NCBI RefSeq assembly: GCF_001907235.1
Contig: NZ_MQVS01000012.1
Location: 1 to 64,000 of the forward strand
Reading direction: 5' to 3'
DNA from: Buchananella hordeovulneris
GTDB lineage: Bacteria > Actinomycetota > Actinomycetes > Actinomycetales > Actinomycetaceae
Length of the DNA: 64,000 nucleotides
Part shown: positions 18,760 through 27,418 of the stretch, piece by piece
Layout: each line of letters starts with the position of its first letter
Numbering within the stretch: the first letter of the stretch is position 1
The notes under the pieces: generated by a model
The model's input: the letters and a program-made list of their open reading frames with translations, nothing else
Told to the model about the DNA's origin: nothing
Databases searched by the model: none
Program-made: the position numbers and the translations under genes

Positions 18760-18807
18760 CCTGCAATAAAATCATGTCTTGCTGCAAACGTTACACCTCA
18801 TTGCAGG
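18760..18807. promoter_or_regulatory. LacI/MalR-like operator region upstream of the amylopullulanase
   Basis: CCTGCAAT (18760-18767) and ATTGCAGG (18800-18807) form a perfect inverted repeat. Between them lies GCTGCAAACGTTACA, whose AACGTT core and flanks resemble LacI-family (MalR/CcpA-like) operators. The region lies 47-94 bp upstream of the amylopullulanase start and between it and the divergent transporter genes, so one repressor could control both. No LacI-type gene is in the window. Confidence 0.45.
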
Positions 18808-18992
18808 ATTTTGTTTGTTTTCGGGGAAAAAGAGCTGAAAAGTGCAGTCCAGCACCAGGGTGGGATATGGGATATCTCACATCCTTCGCCGCAAGAAGCG
18901 CGCGGCGACCACAAAACCGGTTCTGCGAATGTGTCTACGATCACTCATACCGGCCACCCGGCCCCGTCCCCTCCATCGGAAGGACTCACGTA

Positions 18993-20273
18993 ATGAAGCG
19001 TGGAAAACAGCTCACCGCCCTCGCGGCGGGCCTCGCCCTGACCCTGACGGCCTGCGGCACCGACACCGAAAGCAAAGATGCCCAACCCACCGGAGGCGAG
19101 GCCCCCGCCGCCTCCGCGGACCTGAACACCACCATCAAGATCCTCGCCCCGTCCTACTCCGAATCCTCGAAGTCCGACTGGGAGACCATCATCAAGAAGT
19201 TCAACGAGACCTACCCCAACGTCAAGGTCGAACTACAGATCGAAGGCTGGGAAGACTTCGCCGCCAAAGTCCAAGCCCGCATCCAGTCCGGTGACCTGCC
19301 CGACATCCTTAACGACAACACCTTCGCGCTCGCGGCCTCCGAGGGTCTGCTCTACCCAATCACCGAGGTCATGAGCCCCGAGACCCTGGCCGCCATCGAA
19401 CCCGCGCTGCTGGAGAACGGCAAGGGCACCGACGGCACCCAGTGGGCCGCCCCCGACGTCGCCTCCTCCCGCCTATTGGCCTACAACACCAAGCTCTTCG
19501 AGCAGGCCGGTATCACCGAGGCCCCCAAGACGTGGGCCGAGCTGGAGGCCGCTGCGCAAAAGATCAAGGGCCTGGGTGGGGACGTCTCGGCATACGGCAT
19601 GCCGCTGGGCAAGGAAGAGGCCCAAAACGAGACCTCGCTCTGGTTGTGGGGTAACGGCGCCAACTGGCCACAGGGCGACAAGCTGGTGGCCGACCAGCCC
19701 GCCGCCGCCGAGGCGCTAACGCAGATGAAATCCTTCATCGACGCAGGGCTGACCCAGCCAAACCCCGGCACCTCTAACCGGCAGGACGCTGTCAACCTGT
19801 TCAATAACGGCAAGCTCGCCATGCTGCTGATGCACACCGGGTTGTTGAAGGAAGTCGACGAGAAGTACCCGGACATCAAGTACGGGATCGGGCCGGTGCC
19901 GACCAAGGACGGTCAGCCCATCGCCTTCGGGGTGACCGACTTTGTGGTGGCCTTCGACAACGGCGATGCGGACCGCAAGGCTGCCACCAAGGCCTTCCTC
20001 GACCTCATGTACTCCGACGAGATGTACGAGTCCTGGTACCAGGGCACCGGTCTGATGCCGGTGACCAAGACCATGATCGAAAAGGCCACCGCGGAGGCCG
20101 GGCACTTCGCCCCGTTCTATGCGGCCCTGAAGGACGTGAAGTTCCTCCCGGTTGGCGACCCCAAGTGGGACGCGCTGCAGGGCGCCCTGCAAGGCACCAT
20201 GGGCAAGCTGGAAAAGGAGACGCCGGACACGGTCCTAAAGGAAATCCAGGCGCAGCTTGACGCCCAAGGCTAG
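18993..20273 (+). CDS. ABC sugar transporter, substrate-binding lipoprotein
   Basis: This 426-residue family-1 extracellular solute-binding protein has a signal peptide with lipobox LTAC (Cys at about residue 20) and a short Ala/Gly-rich tether. The fold markers include FNETYPNVKVELQ, GDLPDILNDNTFALA, NTKLFEQAGI, PKTWAELEAAA and GKLAMLLMHTG. ATG 18993 follows GGAAGGAC. It heads a unit with two permeases. Neighbours on one side digest starch and on the other galacto-N-biose, so the ligand could be maltodextrins or host disaccharides such as GNB/LNB. No ATPase gene is present, so a shared MsiK-type ATPase is presumed. Confidence 0.88.
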   Translation: MKRGKQLTALAAGLALTLTACGTDTESKDAQPTGGEAPAASADLNTTIKILAPSYSESSKSDWETIIKKFNETYPNVKVELQIEGWEDFAAKVQARIQSGDLPDILNDNTFALAASEGLLYPITEVMSPETLAAIEPALLENGKGTDGTQWAAPDVASSRLLAYNTKLFEQAGITEAPKTWAELEAAAQKIKGLGGDVSAYGMPLGKEEAQNETSLWLWGNGANWPQGDKLVADQPAAAEALTQMKSFIDAGLTQPNPGTSNRQDAVNLFNNGKLAMLLMHTGLLKEVDEKYPDIKYGIGPVPTKDGQPIAFGVTDFVVAFDNGDADRKAATKAFLDLMYSDEMYESWYQGTGLMPVTKTMIEKATAEAGHFAPFYAALKDVKFLPVGDPKWDALQGALQGTMGKLEKETPDTVLKEIQAQLDAQG

Positions 20274-20291
20274 GCCAGCCGCTTAACACTC

Positions 20292-20329
20292 GGGCGCGGG
20301 GCCACCACGGCGCTTGCGGCCCCGCGCCC
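20292..20329 (+). terminator. Hairpin between binding protein and permease genes
   Basis: GGGCGCGGGGCC (20292-20303) pairs perfectly with GGCCCCGCGCCC (20318-20329). Such hairpins after a binding-protein gene commonly allow partial read-through or protect upstream mRNA, giving more binding protein than permease. The permease start follows 19 bp later. Confidence 0.6.
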
Positions 20330-20348
20330 CCGGTTAGGGAGACTTCTC

Positions 20349-21338
20349 ATGTCGCAAACTCATCCGGGTTCGCTGCTCGCTCCCGCGGGCTTGACCGAGT
20401 CCGAACACGCAGAAATCACCCGTGTCGCTGCTGCCAAGCGCAAAGCGCAGGCGCGGCGGGAATCCCTGCGGGCCATCCCCTGGCTGGCCCCCGCCGGGTT
20501 ACTCATCGCCGCGGTCGTGCTGTACCCGGCCGGGTTGCTCATCTACAACTCCTTCTTCACTTTCAATCGCATCGGGCGGGTGAAGGGATTTGCCGGGCTA
20601 GACAACTACGTGGGCAAGGCCGGGGCGCTTACCTACCCCTCCGTGCCCATCGGGCGCATCTTCCTCAACACCGCCCTGTGGGTTGTGGTCGTGGTGGTCG
20701 TCACCCTGCTGCTGTCGCTGGCACTCGCCTCGTTCCTAAACCTGAAGTTCCGGTTCCGCAAAGTGGTGCGCCTGTTCATCATCCTGCCGTGGGCCTGCTC
20801 GGTGGTCATGACCACCACCGTCTTCAACTTCGGCCTACAGCCCGACGTCGGGCTTTTCAACCGGCTCCTGGTGGACACCGGCATCCTGCAGACCGCCTAC
20901 GGCTTCACCAAGAATCCCACCGCCGCGTTTTGGACGGCCGTCTTCGTAGCCGTCTACGTCTCCCTGCCGTTCACCACCTACACGATCTTGGCCGGTCTGC
21001 AGGCCGTGCCCGTGGACGTGCGCGAGGCGGCCCACATGGACGGGGCCTCCGCGTGGCAGCGCTACACCAAAATCGTGCTGCCGATCCTGCGGCCCGCCAT
21101 CGCCGTGGCCACCCTGATCAACATCATCAACGTCTTCAACTCCCTGCCGATCTTGAAAATCCTCAACGACACCGCCGGCTACCACACCGGACACACCACC
21201 ACCACGCTGATCTTCCAGTACAAAGAACAGCTCGGCCCCGGGGTGGCCAGCGCCCTGTCCGTGCTGAACTTCGTGTTCTGCTGCGTCGTCATTGCGATCT
21301 ACCTGGCGGTAGCCAAGCCCACCAAGGAGGTCGACTGA
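20349..21338 (+). CDS. ABC sugar transporter permease, MalF type
   Basis: This 329-residue membrane protein has a cytoplasmic basic N-terminus and about six transmembrane segments, the first from about residue 45 (WLAPAGLLIAAVVLYPAG). The EAA loop that docks the ATPase reads REAAHMDGASAWQRY near 225. It belongs to the carbohydrate uptake transporter-1 family. An AGGGA site precedes ATG 20349. Its stop overlaps the next permease start by one base (TGATG), so the two are translationally coupled. Confidence 0.92.
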   Translation: MSQTHPGSLLAPAGLTESEHAEITRVAAAKRKAQARRESLRAIPWLAPAGLLIAAVVLYPAGLLIYNSFFTFNRIGRVKGFAGLDNYVGKAGALTYPSVPIGRIFLNTALWVVVVVVVTLLLSLALASFLNLKFRFRKVVRLFIILPWACSVVMTTTVFNFGLQPDVGLFNRLLVDTGILQTAYGFTKNPTAAFWTAVFVAVYVSLPFTTYTILAGLQAVPVDVREAAHMDGASAWQRYTKIVLPILRPAIAVATLINIINVFNSLPILKILNDTAGYHTGHTTTTLIFQYKEQLGPGVASALSVLNFVFCCVVIAIYLAVAKPTKEVD

Positions 21339-22192
21339 TGTCCCACCGTCGTTACCGGGGCGGCATCGACACCCCACCCAACCGTGTTCTAACCGTGCTC
21401 GGCGCGCTGGCCGTCATGCTGTTCTTCTCCTTCCCCTACCTGCTGATGCTCACCAGCTCGCTGAAATCGCAGGCCGACGTGCGCAGCATTCCCCCTCGGT
21501 ATCTGCCGTCCCGCCCCCAGTGGTCCAACTACCTGGAGGTGTGGAACTCCAACGTCGATCCCGGCAGCTCACTGCTGGCCACCACCGTCATCGCGGTCGG
21601 GGCCACCATCATGGTGCTGCTGGTGGCCACCCCGGCGGCCTACTACATCGCCCGCTTCCGCTTCCGCGGCCGCCTGGCGTTCCTGCTGCTCGTGCTCATC
21701 ACTCAGATGCTGCAACCCACCGTGCTGGCCATCGGTCTGTACCAGGAGTTCAAAGGGTGGACCGGCTACGCCGTGTGGGGGGCGCTGATCCTCATCAACG
21801 CCGCCTTCAACATGAGCTTCGCCATCTGGATCATGCAGGCATTCTTCGCGGCCGTGCCCAAGGAAGTCGACGAGGCGGCGCTCATCGACGGGCTCGGACG
21901 CATGCAGACCATGTTCCGCATCTCGCTGCCGCTGGTGTGGCCGGGCATCGTTACCGCTATCATCTTCGTCTTCGTCAACACCTGGAACGAGTACGCGGCC
22001 GCGTTCGTGCTGGTCCAGCAGCCCGAGTTGCAGCCCATCACGGTCTCCATGCCGCGCTTCCTGGGGCTGTACATTGAGGACTGGCAGTACCTCTTCACCA
22101 CCGCCATCGTGGCCATCGTGCCCGTGGTCATCCTCTTCAGCTTTATCGAAAAGCGCCTCATCGGGGGACTGACCGCCGGGTCGGTGAAGTAA
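21338..22192 (+). CDS. ABC sugar transporter permease, MalG type
   Basis: This 284-residue partner permease has six hydrophobic segments (the first LGALAVMLFFSFPYLLML) and an EAA loop DEAALIDGLGRMQTMFRI near residue 185. The C-terminus IEKRLIGGLTAGSVK is typical of MalG-like permeases. The start ATG 21338 overlaps the upstream stop codon. A hairpin follows, so the transporter unit ends here without an ATPase gene. Confidence 0.92.
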   Translation: MSHRRYRGGIDTPPNRVLTVLGALAVMLFFSFPYLLMLTSSLKSQADVRSIPPRYLPSRPQWSNYLEVWNSNVDPGSSLLATTVIAVGATIMVLLVATPAAYYIARFRFRGRLAFLLLVLITQMLQPTVLAIGLYQEFKGWTGYAVWGALILINAAFNMSFAIWIMQAFFAAVPKEVDEAALIDGLGRMQTMFRISLPLVWPGIVTAIIFVFVNTWNEYAAAFVLVQQPELQPITVSMPRFLGLYIEDWQYLFTTAIVAIVPVVILFSFIEKRLIGGLTAGSVK

Positions 22193-22204
22193 CGCTCGCG
22201 AGTT

Positions 22205-22240
22205 AGGAGGGGGGAAGCGACAGCGTCGCTCGCCCCTCCT
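22205..22240 (+). terminator. Hairpin after the ABC transporter unit
   Basis: AGGAGGGGGGAAGCGAC pairs with GTCGCTCGCCCCTCCT through a long stem with one bulge and one mismatch. It lies 12 bp after the permease stop. Confidence 0.7.
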
Positions 22241-22302
22241 CCTGCTGCCCGAGATTTCCGCCTGCCGGGGCCACCGCCCTCACCGTCCCCATCTGCCCGA
22301 AT

Positions 22303-23223
22303 GTGAGAACCGAATTGCTGCCGATCCCAGCCGACTTCGCCGCCCTAATCCGCGCCCGAGAGGGGGAGGTGGCCTGCGGCTGGCTGGTGGAGTTGCCTCG
22401 CACTATCGCGGATTTGCTCAGCAGATGGAACCTGCGGCAGGACGGATCGTTGTTGCACGGGGTCTGTGCTGTGGTGCTACCTGTCCGGTGCCAGGATGGG
22501 CAAGCCGCGGCATTGAAAATAAGTTGGCTCGACGACGAGACTCGGTTCGAGCCCGCGGCCTTACGCGCGTGGGGCGGCCACGGGGCAGTTAAGGTACTGC
22601 GCACTGCTGAGACGGTCGGCGCTATGTTGCTGGAGCGACTAGATGAGCGGCGGGTTTTGCAGGAGGTCCCGATTCAGGAGGCGCTCGACACAGCCGCCTA
22701 CCTCCTGCGCGAGCTGCGTGTGCCCGCGCCCGCCGGGCTGCGCGAGGTCGGGGGACTGGCCGCACGGTGGGCAGCCGAGTTCCGCGCAGAATGGCGACGG
22801 CTAGGTGAGCCTTGTGCGGAAGGGCTCATTGACACCGCGACAGAGGTGTGTGCCGAGTTAGCCGTCCAGCCCGCGGATCCTTGGCTACTGCACGGCGATT
22901 TCCATTACGGCAATATCCTCGGGCGTGGCTCGCAGGGGTGGGCCGCCATCGACCCGAAGCCACTGGCGGGCGATCCCGCCTTCGAGGTGGTTCCGTTACT
23001 GCGTAATCGGTGGGGCGAAGTCAGAGGTGGCGACGAGAAGAGTGACACCCTCCAGCGGCGCCTGGCCCGGTTCGCGGAAATGGCTGAGCTGGTGCCGACC
23101 ACCATGCGCCGGTGGTGCCTGGTGCGCAGCGTGGACGATGCGCTGTGGTTCCAGGCACAGGCAGACACGCTGCGGGCGGAGATATCCTGGGATATTGCCC
23201 GGGAGATGACTGTGGATTTGTGA
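22303..23223 (+). CDS. APH(6)-type aminoglycoside/small-molecule kinase
   Basis: This 306-residue protein belongs to the streptomycin 6-kinase / hydroxyurea phosphotransferase family. The catalytic loop LLHGDFHYGNIL (about residue 197) gives the Asp and Asn, and IDPKPLAGDPAFEV carries the metal-binding Asp. An earlier VLRTAETVGAMLLERL segment matches the N-lobe end. The start is GTG 22303, with no good ribosome binding site, so the true start is uncertain. It lies between the sugar importer and the GH112 phosphorylase, where bifidobacteria carry an unrelated APH-fold HexNAc 1-kinase. It could therefore be a sugar kinase rather than a resistance gene. The sequence alone does not decide. Confidence 0.8.
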   Translation: MRTELLPIPADFAALIRAREGEVACGWLVELPRTIADLLSRWNLRQDGSLLHGVCAVVLPVRCQDGQAAALKISWLDDETRFEPAALRAWGGHGAVKVLRTAETVGAMLLERLDERRVLQEVPIQEALDTAAYLLRELRVPAPAGLREVGGLAARWAAEFRAEWRRLGEPCAEGLIDTATEVCAELAVQPADPWLLHGDFHYGNILGRGSQGWAAIDPKPLAGDPAFEVVPLLRNRWGEVRGGDEKSDTLQRRLARFAEMAELVPTTMRRWCLVRSVDDALWFQAQADTLRAEISWDIAREMTVDL

Positions 23224-23247
23224 GCCGAAGACGAACGGACACGACAG

Positions 23248-23278
23248 TGGGGGAGGGGGGCCGCGCCACCCTCCCCCA
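23248..23278. terminator. Hairpin between kinase gene and lnpA
   Basis: TGGGGGAGGG (23248-23257) and CCCTCCCCCA (23269-23278) form a perfect 10-bp stem followed by AAA, between convergent genes. Confidence 0.75.
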
Positions 23279-23297
23279 AACCTGGAACGCTAGAAAC

Positions 23298-25469
23298 CTA
23301 GATGTCCAGCCACTGGTAACCCATCGGGGCCAGCTCCACCTGCCAGGTGCGGCCGAGCCCACGCACGGTGGTGGACACGGCGTCGGCCGAGTTGTTGAGC
23401 ACCACGATGCGGGAGGTGTTGGGGTAGTACGCCACCTCGGTGCGCACGTCGTCCGTCAACCAGGCGGTGCCGTTTTCCAGCTCCTCCTCGCGCCCCGCCG
23501 CCCAGTAGATGGCCCGGTAGAGCAGGCGGGCGTTCTCGAACGAGTACGGCAGTCCGCCCAGGTAGATGCCGCGGCCCTTGCCGTACTGGTTGAGCGAGGC
23601 CCGCACCGAGTCGTCCACGTACGCCAACACCTCGACGTTGCGGTCCAGGTTGACGATGTCGCCGCCGCCCTCGCCGATGTCGAAGGTGCCCGCCACGTCG
23701 GCCAGCAGCGGGTGGTTGTCCACGATGCGCGGGTAGCGGTCGGTCGACAGGGACAGGCTCTGCTCGCGATCCACTCCCAGCACATCGGACAGCTGGATGA
23801 AAGACCCGCCGTGGGACACGGCCGCCGGTTCGCCCACCCCGATGAAGCCGCCGCCGCGGGCCACGAAGGCGCGCACGGCAGTAGTTAGCTCAGCATCCAG
23901 CCAGGCCTGGCCTCCGGAGAAGGCCGTGCCCGCCACACCGCCATTAATGAGGACGTCCACCTCGGCCAGCGCCCCGGCCTTGACGTCGTCGAAGCTGAGG
24001 AACTGCACCGCAAACGGCAGCCCGGACAGGGCCTCGACGATGCCGAGGTAGGTGTAGATCTGCTTGTACCACAGGGCATGCGCCACCATATAGGTCTGCC
24101 AGGTGCGCAGCTTGCCCCAGGCGTTGACAATGGCCACCCGGATCGGGGCGTTTTGCGGATGCTGCCCGCCGCCCAGCTCGTGGATCTCCCGAAACTCGTT
24201 GCAGATCTCCTCCATGCGGTCCACGAACGCCGGATACTTCAATGCCAGCGACGGGTAGCCGCCGTAGCCCATCCGATCCAGCGGGAAACGCACGATGGCC
24301 CGCCGGGCCTGCAGCCACGAGCTATTGGCCTCGCCCACCGGGTCGCCCTCGTCGTTGAAGACGTCCGGGAAGAAGTAGGGCAGGAAGCGGCCCTCGGTGT
24401 ACTTCACCCCCGGAATGTCAGAGATCATGCGGCAGGTCGCGCCGGAACCCACCGAGCCGACCACCGCGTCCATCCCGATGCGCGGGAAGTACTTGCCGTA
24501 GGGCTCCATCCCCATCCAGTTGTCGCCGAGGAACATCATGGCCTCGCGGCCCTCGGCGTGGGCGATGTCCACCAGCCCCTTGGCCCGCTCGGCCACGAAA
24601 CGCGACTGGAAATCGATCCACTGCAGGTAGCGCTCGCTGGGGGAGCGGAAAGCGTTGTTGTAGTAGCCCTCGTCAACGAAGTCCTCGGCGGTCAGGGCGA
24701 CGCCGTACTCCGCCTCGAAGGCCTCCATCGCCTCGATAGACACCGAGGCCGAGTAGCCGAACCAATCAACGTACTTTTCTTTGGCCTCGTCGTTAAACAC
24801 CAGGGTGAAGTGGTAGAAGAACGTGGTGAAGCGCACCACGTCCACCTCGGGGTTTTCCCGCAGCCACTTCTTCAGGGCGTCCTGGGCGTACTCCCACACC
24901 CCGGCCTTGCGCACGTCGTAGGGGCGCTCCTTGACCCGCCACGGCTCCAGGTGCCAGTCGTTGGTGATGTAGTTGTACATCTGCGTGGAGTCCCACAGCT
25001 GGTCGGCCAGGAAGCCGACCGTGTAGACGTGGAACGGCTGCGGGTTGCGGATGGTAACCACACCCTCCGGGGTGGTGTCCCACTGGTCCGCGGCGACCTC
25101 CTGGCCGGTGGTGCGGTCGATTACCTGCCACCAGCGCTTAACGTCACAGTCGGTCTTGGGGGCGAACTGGGTGCGGAAGTAGCCCTCCATGACGTCGATG
25201 ACCAGGTCCCCGGTGGCGGGCGCGGTGCTGCGGGGCGAACACAGGTATTGGTTGACCAACGTGTGGGGGTTGGCGAGGGCAAAGTCTTGGTCGCCGCGGG
25301 CAGGGAAGTAGGTCGAGTAAACCTTGTCCACAAGTTGGTGCGCGATTTCGGGCAGCTCGGTGCCATCGGAGTTGCGCACTGCGTCTGCGCCAAGTCGACG
25401 AGCAAGCTCAGTGATCTCGTCGTCGATGCCCACCTGGATGGGGAGGGTGACGCGGCCGGTATTTGCCAT
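23298..25469 (-). CDS. lnpA: Galacto-N-biose/lacto-N-biose phosphorylase (GH112)
   Basis: This cytoplasmic enzyme splits Gal-beta-1,3-GalNAc or Gal-beta-1,3-GlcNAc with phosphate, giving galactose-1-phosphate and the free HexNAc. The 723-residue sequence is alignable by eye with the bifidobacterial enzyme throughout: WGADA-like LGADAVRNSDGTEL near the start, DVVRFTTFFYHFTLVF, EAMMFLGDNWMGMEPY (Asp near 315 matches, from memory, the catalytic acid), IPGVKYTEGRFLPYFFPD, RMGYGGYPSLALK, VLINGGVAGTAFSGG and YGKGRGIYLGGLPYS. There is no signal peptide, so the disaccharide must be imported. It is the second gene after the DeoR regulator (38-bp gap). Confidence 0.94.
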   Translation of the reverse strand: MANTGRVTLPIQVGIDDEITELARRLGADAVRNSDGTELPEIAHQLVDKVYSTYFPARGDQDFALANPHTLVNQYLCSPRSTAPATGDLVIDVMEGYFRTQFAPKTDCDVKRWWQVIDRTTGQEVAADQWDTTPEGVVTIRNPQPFHVYTVGFLADQLWDSTQMYNYITNDWHLEPWRVKERPYDVRKAGVWEYAQDALKKWLRENPEVDVVRFTTFFYHFTLVFNDEAKEKYVDWFGYSASVSIEAMEAFEAEYGVALTAEDFVDEGYYNNAFRSPSERYLQWIDFQSRFVAERAKGLVDIAHAEGREAMMFLGDNWMGMEPYGKYFPRIGMDAVVGSVGSGATCRMISDIPGVKYTEGRFLPYFFPDVFNDEGDPVGEANSSWLQARRAIVRFPLDRMGYGGYPSLALKYPAFVDRMEEICNEFREIHELGGGQHPQNAPIRVAIVNAWGKLRTWQTYMVAHALWYKQIYTYLGIVEALSGLPFAVQFLSFDDVKAGALAEVDVLINGGVAGTAFSGGQAWLDAELTTAVRAFVARGGGFIGVGEPAAVSHGGSFIQLSDVLGVDREQSLSLSTDRYPRIVDNHPLLADVAGTFDIGEGGGDIVNLDRNVEVLAYVDDSVRASLNQYGKGRGIYLGGLPYSFENARLLYRAIYWAAGREEELENGTAWLTDDVRTEVAYYPNTSRIVVLNNSADAVSTTVRGLGRTWQVELAPMGYQWLDI

Positions 25470-25507
25470 CGGTGTCCTTGTCTAGTTGAAGTGGGTTGAG
25501 GGAGAGG

Positions 25508-26293
25508 CTAGGCCAAAGTGACCTCGACTCCGTTGCGTTGCAACTGAGCCACAATTTCGGGGTCGGCACCGGAGTCGGTGACGACCTCGTGAATCTCGGT
25601 GAGTTCACAGATGCGAGTGAAGTCGGTGCGGCCGAGCTTGGAGGAGTCAACCACAACGACGACCCGCTCCGCCGCCCGCACCAGGGCAGCGTTCACGGTG
25701 GCCTCGCCGTCGTGGTCGGCGAAGGCTCCCCGCTCCGGGTGCAGGCCGTTGACGCCGAGGAACAGGGTGCCGGCGGAGATGGCGGGCAGGATGCGTTCGG
25801 CCAGCGGGCCGACCAGCTCGTAGGAGCGGGCCCGCACGACGCCGCCGGTGACGACCACGCGCACGTTTTGCCGCACCGTCAATTCGTTGGCGATGTTGAT
25901 GGCATTTGTCACTACGGTGACGGGGGCGCGCTCGAAGTCGGGCTCGCGTGCCGAGAGGGTGCCGATCTCGCGGGCAACTTCGGTGGTGGTGGTACCGCCG
26001 TTGAGGGCGACGACGTCGCCAGGCTGGATGCGGGCCACGGCGGCAATGGCAATGCGGGCCTTTTCGTCGGCCATGCGGGTGGCGCGGTAGCGCAGCGGCA
26101 GGTCGGCCGAGGTGGGGTTGATGGAGGCCCCGCCGCGGGTGCGGGTGATGAGCTGTTGGGCCGCTAGCGTGTCGAGGTCGCGGCGGGCGGTAGCGGCCGA
26201 GATATCGAGACGAGCGATGATCTCTTCGATGCGGACGGAGCCGTTTTCCACGATCAGGTCGAGTAAGCGGCTGAGGCGTTCGTGGCGGTTCAT
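25508..26293 (-). CDS. DeoR-family transcriptional regulator
   Basis: This 261-residue repressor has an N-terminal winged helix-turn-helix (MNRHERLSRLLDLIVENG, then ISAATARRDLDTLAAQQLI and RTRGGA) and a C-terminal sugar-phosphate sensor domain (RIAIAAVARIQPGDVVALNGGTT, VVTNAINIANEL, VVVVDSSKLGRTDF). The start is ATG 26293, which fits the family's N-terminus; the longer open frame upstream is AT-rich intergenic DNA. It leads the lnpA unit and is divergent from the SIS/ROK genes, so a shared control region lies between. Regulators of this type in galactosamine gene sets usually sense a tagatose or hexosamine phosphate. That ligand is an inference here. Confidence 0.9.
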   Translation of the reverse strand: MNRHERLSRLLDLIVENGSVRIEEIIARLDISAATARRDLDTLAAQQLITRTRGGASINPTSADLPLRYRATRMADEKARIAIAAVARIQPGDVVALNGGTTTTEVAREIGTLSAREPDFERAPVTVVTNAINIANELTVRQNVRVVVTGGVVRARSYELVGPLAERILPAISAGTLFLGVNGLHPERGAFADHDGEATVNAALVRAAERVVVVVDSSKLGRTDFTRICELTEIHEVVTDSGADPEIVAQLQRNGVEVTLA

Positions 26294-26499
26294 CTTCTCA
26301 CTCTCTGTTGGGGGACGGCGTTGTCTCGGTGAGCTGGGCACCCTCGCTACAGCATAGATTGGATTTGCGCGGAGCGTGACAGAACTTTGCACGTTGGGAG
26401 GGGAAATCGTCGCTTTCGATCGCCAGCCGTGGCATACTAGTGCGCAATGGCGATTGTCACACCGTTCAATGAAGCACAAACAAACAACAGGGAGTTGCA
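26294..26499. promoter_or_regulatory. Divergent control region between deoR-lnpA and SIS-ROK genes
   Basis: This 206-bp region is visibly more AT-rich than its surroundings. On the minus strand TATGCT (26352-26357) is a -10-like box for the regulator. On the plus strand CATACT lies near 26433. AATCGTCGCTTTCGATC (near 26405) is an imperfect inverted repeat that could be an operator. The promoter assignments are tentative. Confidence 0.4.
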
Positions 26500-27390
26500 G
26501 TGAGCAAGACTGTCGACGAAATCATCACCCAGCCGGCACTGTGGCGCCGGGCGGCGGAACTGGCCGAGGCCATCACGGGCATGCCCGCCGATGGGGAGCG
26601 GGTCGCCGTCATCGGTTGCGGCACCTCCTGGTTTATGGCCCAGTCTTACTGCGCGCTCCGGGAAAGCCTGGGCAAGGGCGAGTCTGACGCCTTCACCGCC
26701 ACCGAGTTCCCGCTCACCCGCTCCTACGACCGCGTCGTGTTGCTGTCCCGGTCCGGCACCACCACCGAGATCATCGACGTGGCCAAGGAACTGCAGGCTC
26801 GCGGGGTGCCCAACGTGCTCATCACCGCCGTGGCCAACGGCCCGGCCACCCCATTTGTCGACGCCGAAATCGTGCTGGACTTCGCCGACGAGGAATCCGT
26901 GGTCCAGACGCGGTTTGCCACCACCGCCTTCGCCCTCATGCGGGCCACCCTCGGCCAGAGTCTGGAACAGGCTGCCACCGACTGCGAGAAGGCCCTCGCG
27001 GAGGACATCTGCGAGCAGTGCGTCAACGCCCCCCAGATCACCTTCCTCGGCACCGGCTGGACCATCGGGCTGGCCAACGAGGCCGCCCTGAAGTGCCGGG
27101 AGGCCTCCCAGTCTTGGACTGAGTCCTACCCGGCGATGGAATACCGGCATGGCCCCATCTCGATCGCCGAGCCGGGACGGATCGTGTGGGTCTTCGGCCC
27201 GGTTCCCCCCGGCCTGGACAAGCAGATCGCCGACACTGGCGCCCGCCTCGTCACTTCCGCACTGGATCCGTTGGCTCACCTCGTGCTCGCCCAGCGGGTC
27301 TCGGTGGCCCGGGCCGAGGCGCGGGGTCTGAACCCAGACACGCCGCGGCACCTGACCCGGTCTATCATTCTGGCCGACGACGAGCACTGA
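26500..27390 (+). CDS. agaS: SIS-domain sugar isomerase, AgaS-like
   Basis: This 296-residue protein has two SIS phosphosugar-binding domains. The first carries IGCGTSWFMAQSYC (about 40) and LLSRSGTTTEII (about 84); the second begins near LGTGWTIGLANEAALK. It lacks the glutaminase domain of GlmS. AgaS-type proteins convert galactosamine-6-phosphate to tagatose-6-phosphate with release of ammonia, while other double-SIS proteins act on glucosamine-6-phosphate. The aldolase and kbaZ in the window favour the galactosamine role. The start GTG 26500 has AGGGAG upstream. A ROK kinase follows after 28 bp. Confidence 0.8.
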   Translation: MSKTVDEIITQPALWRRAAELAEAITGMPADGERVAVIGCGTSWFMAQSYCALRESLGKGESDAFTATEFPLTRSYDRVVLLSRSGTTTEIIDVAKELQARGVPNVLITAVANGPATPFVDAEIVLDFADEESVVQTRFATTAFALMRATLGQSLEQAATDCEKALAEDICEQCVNAPQITFLGTGWTIGLANEAALKCREASQSWTESYPAMEYRHGPISIAEPGRIVWVFGPVPPGLDKQIADTGARLVTSALDPLAHLVLAQRVSVARAEARGLNPDTPRHLTRSIILADDEH

Positions 27391-27418
27391 GGCCCGTCTC
27401 CCAACGAAAGGTAGTGGC

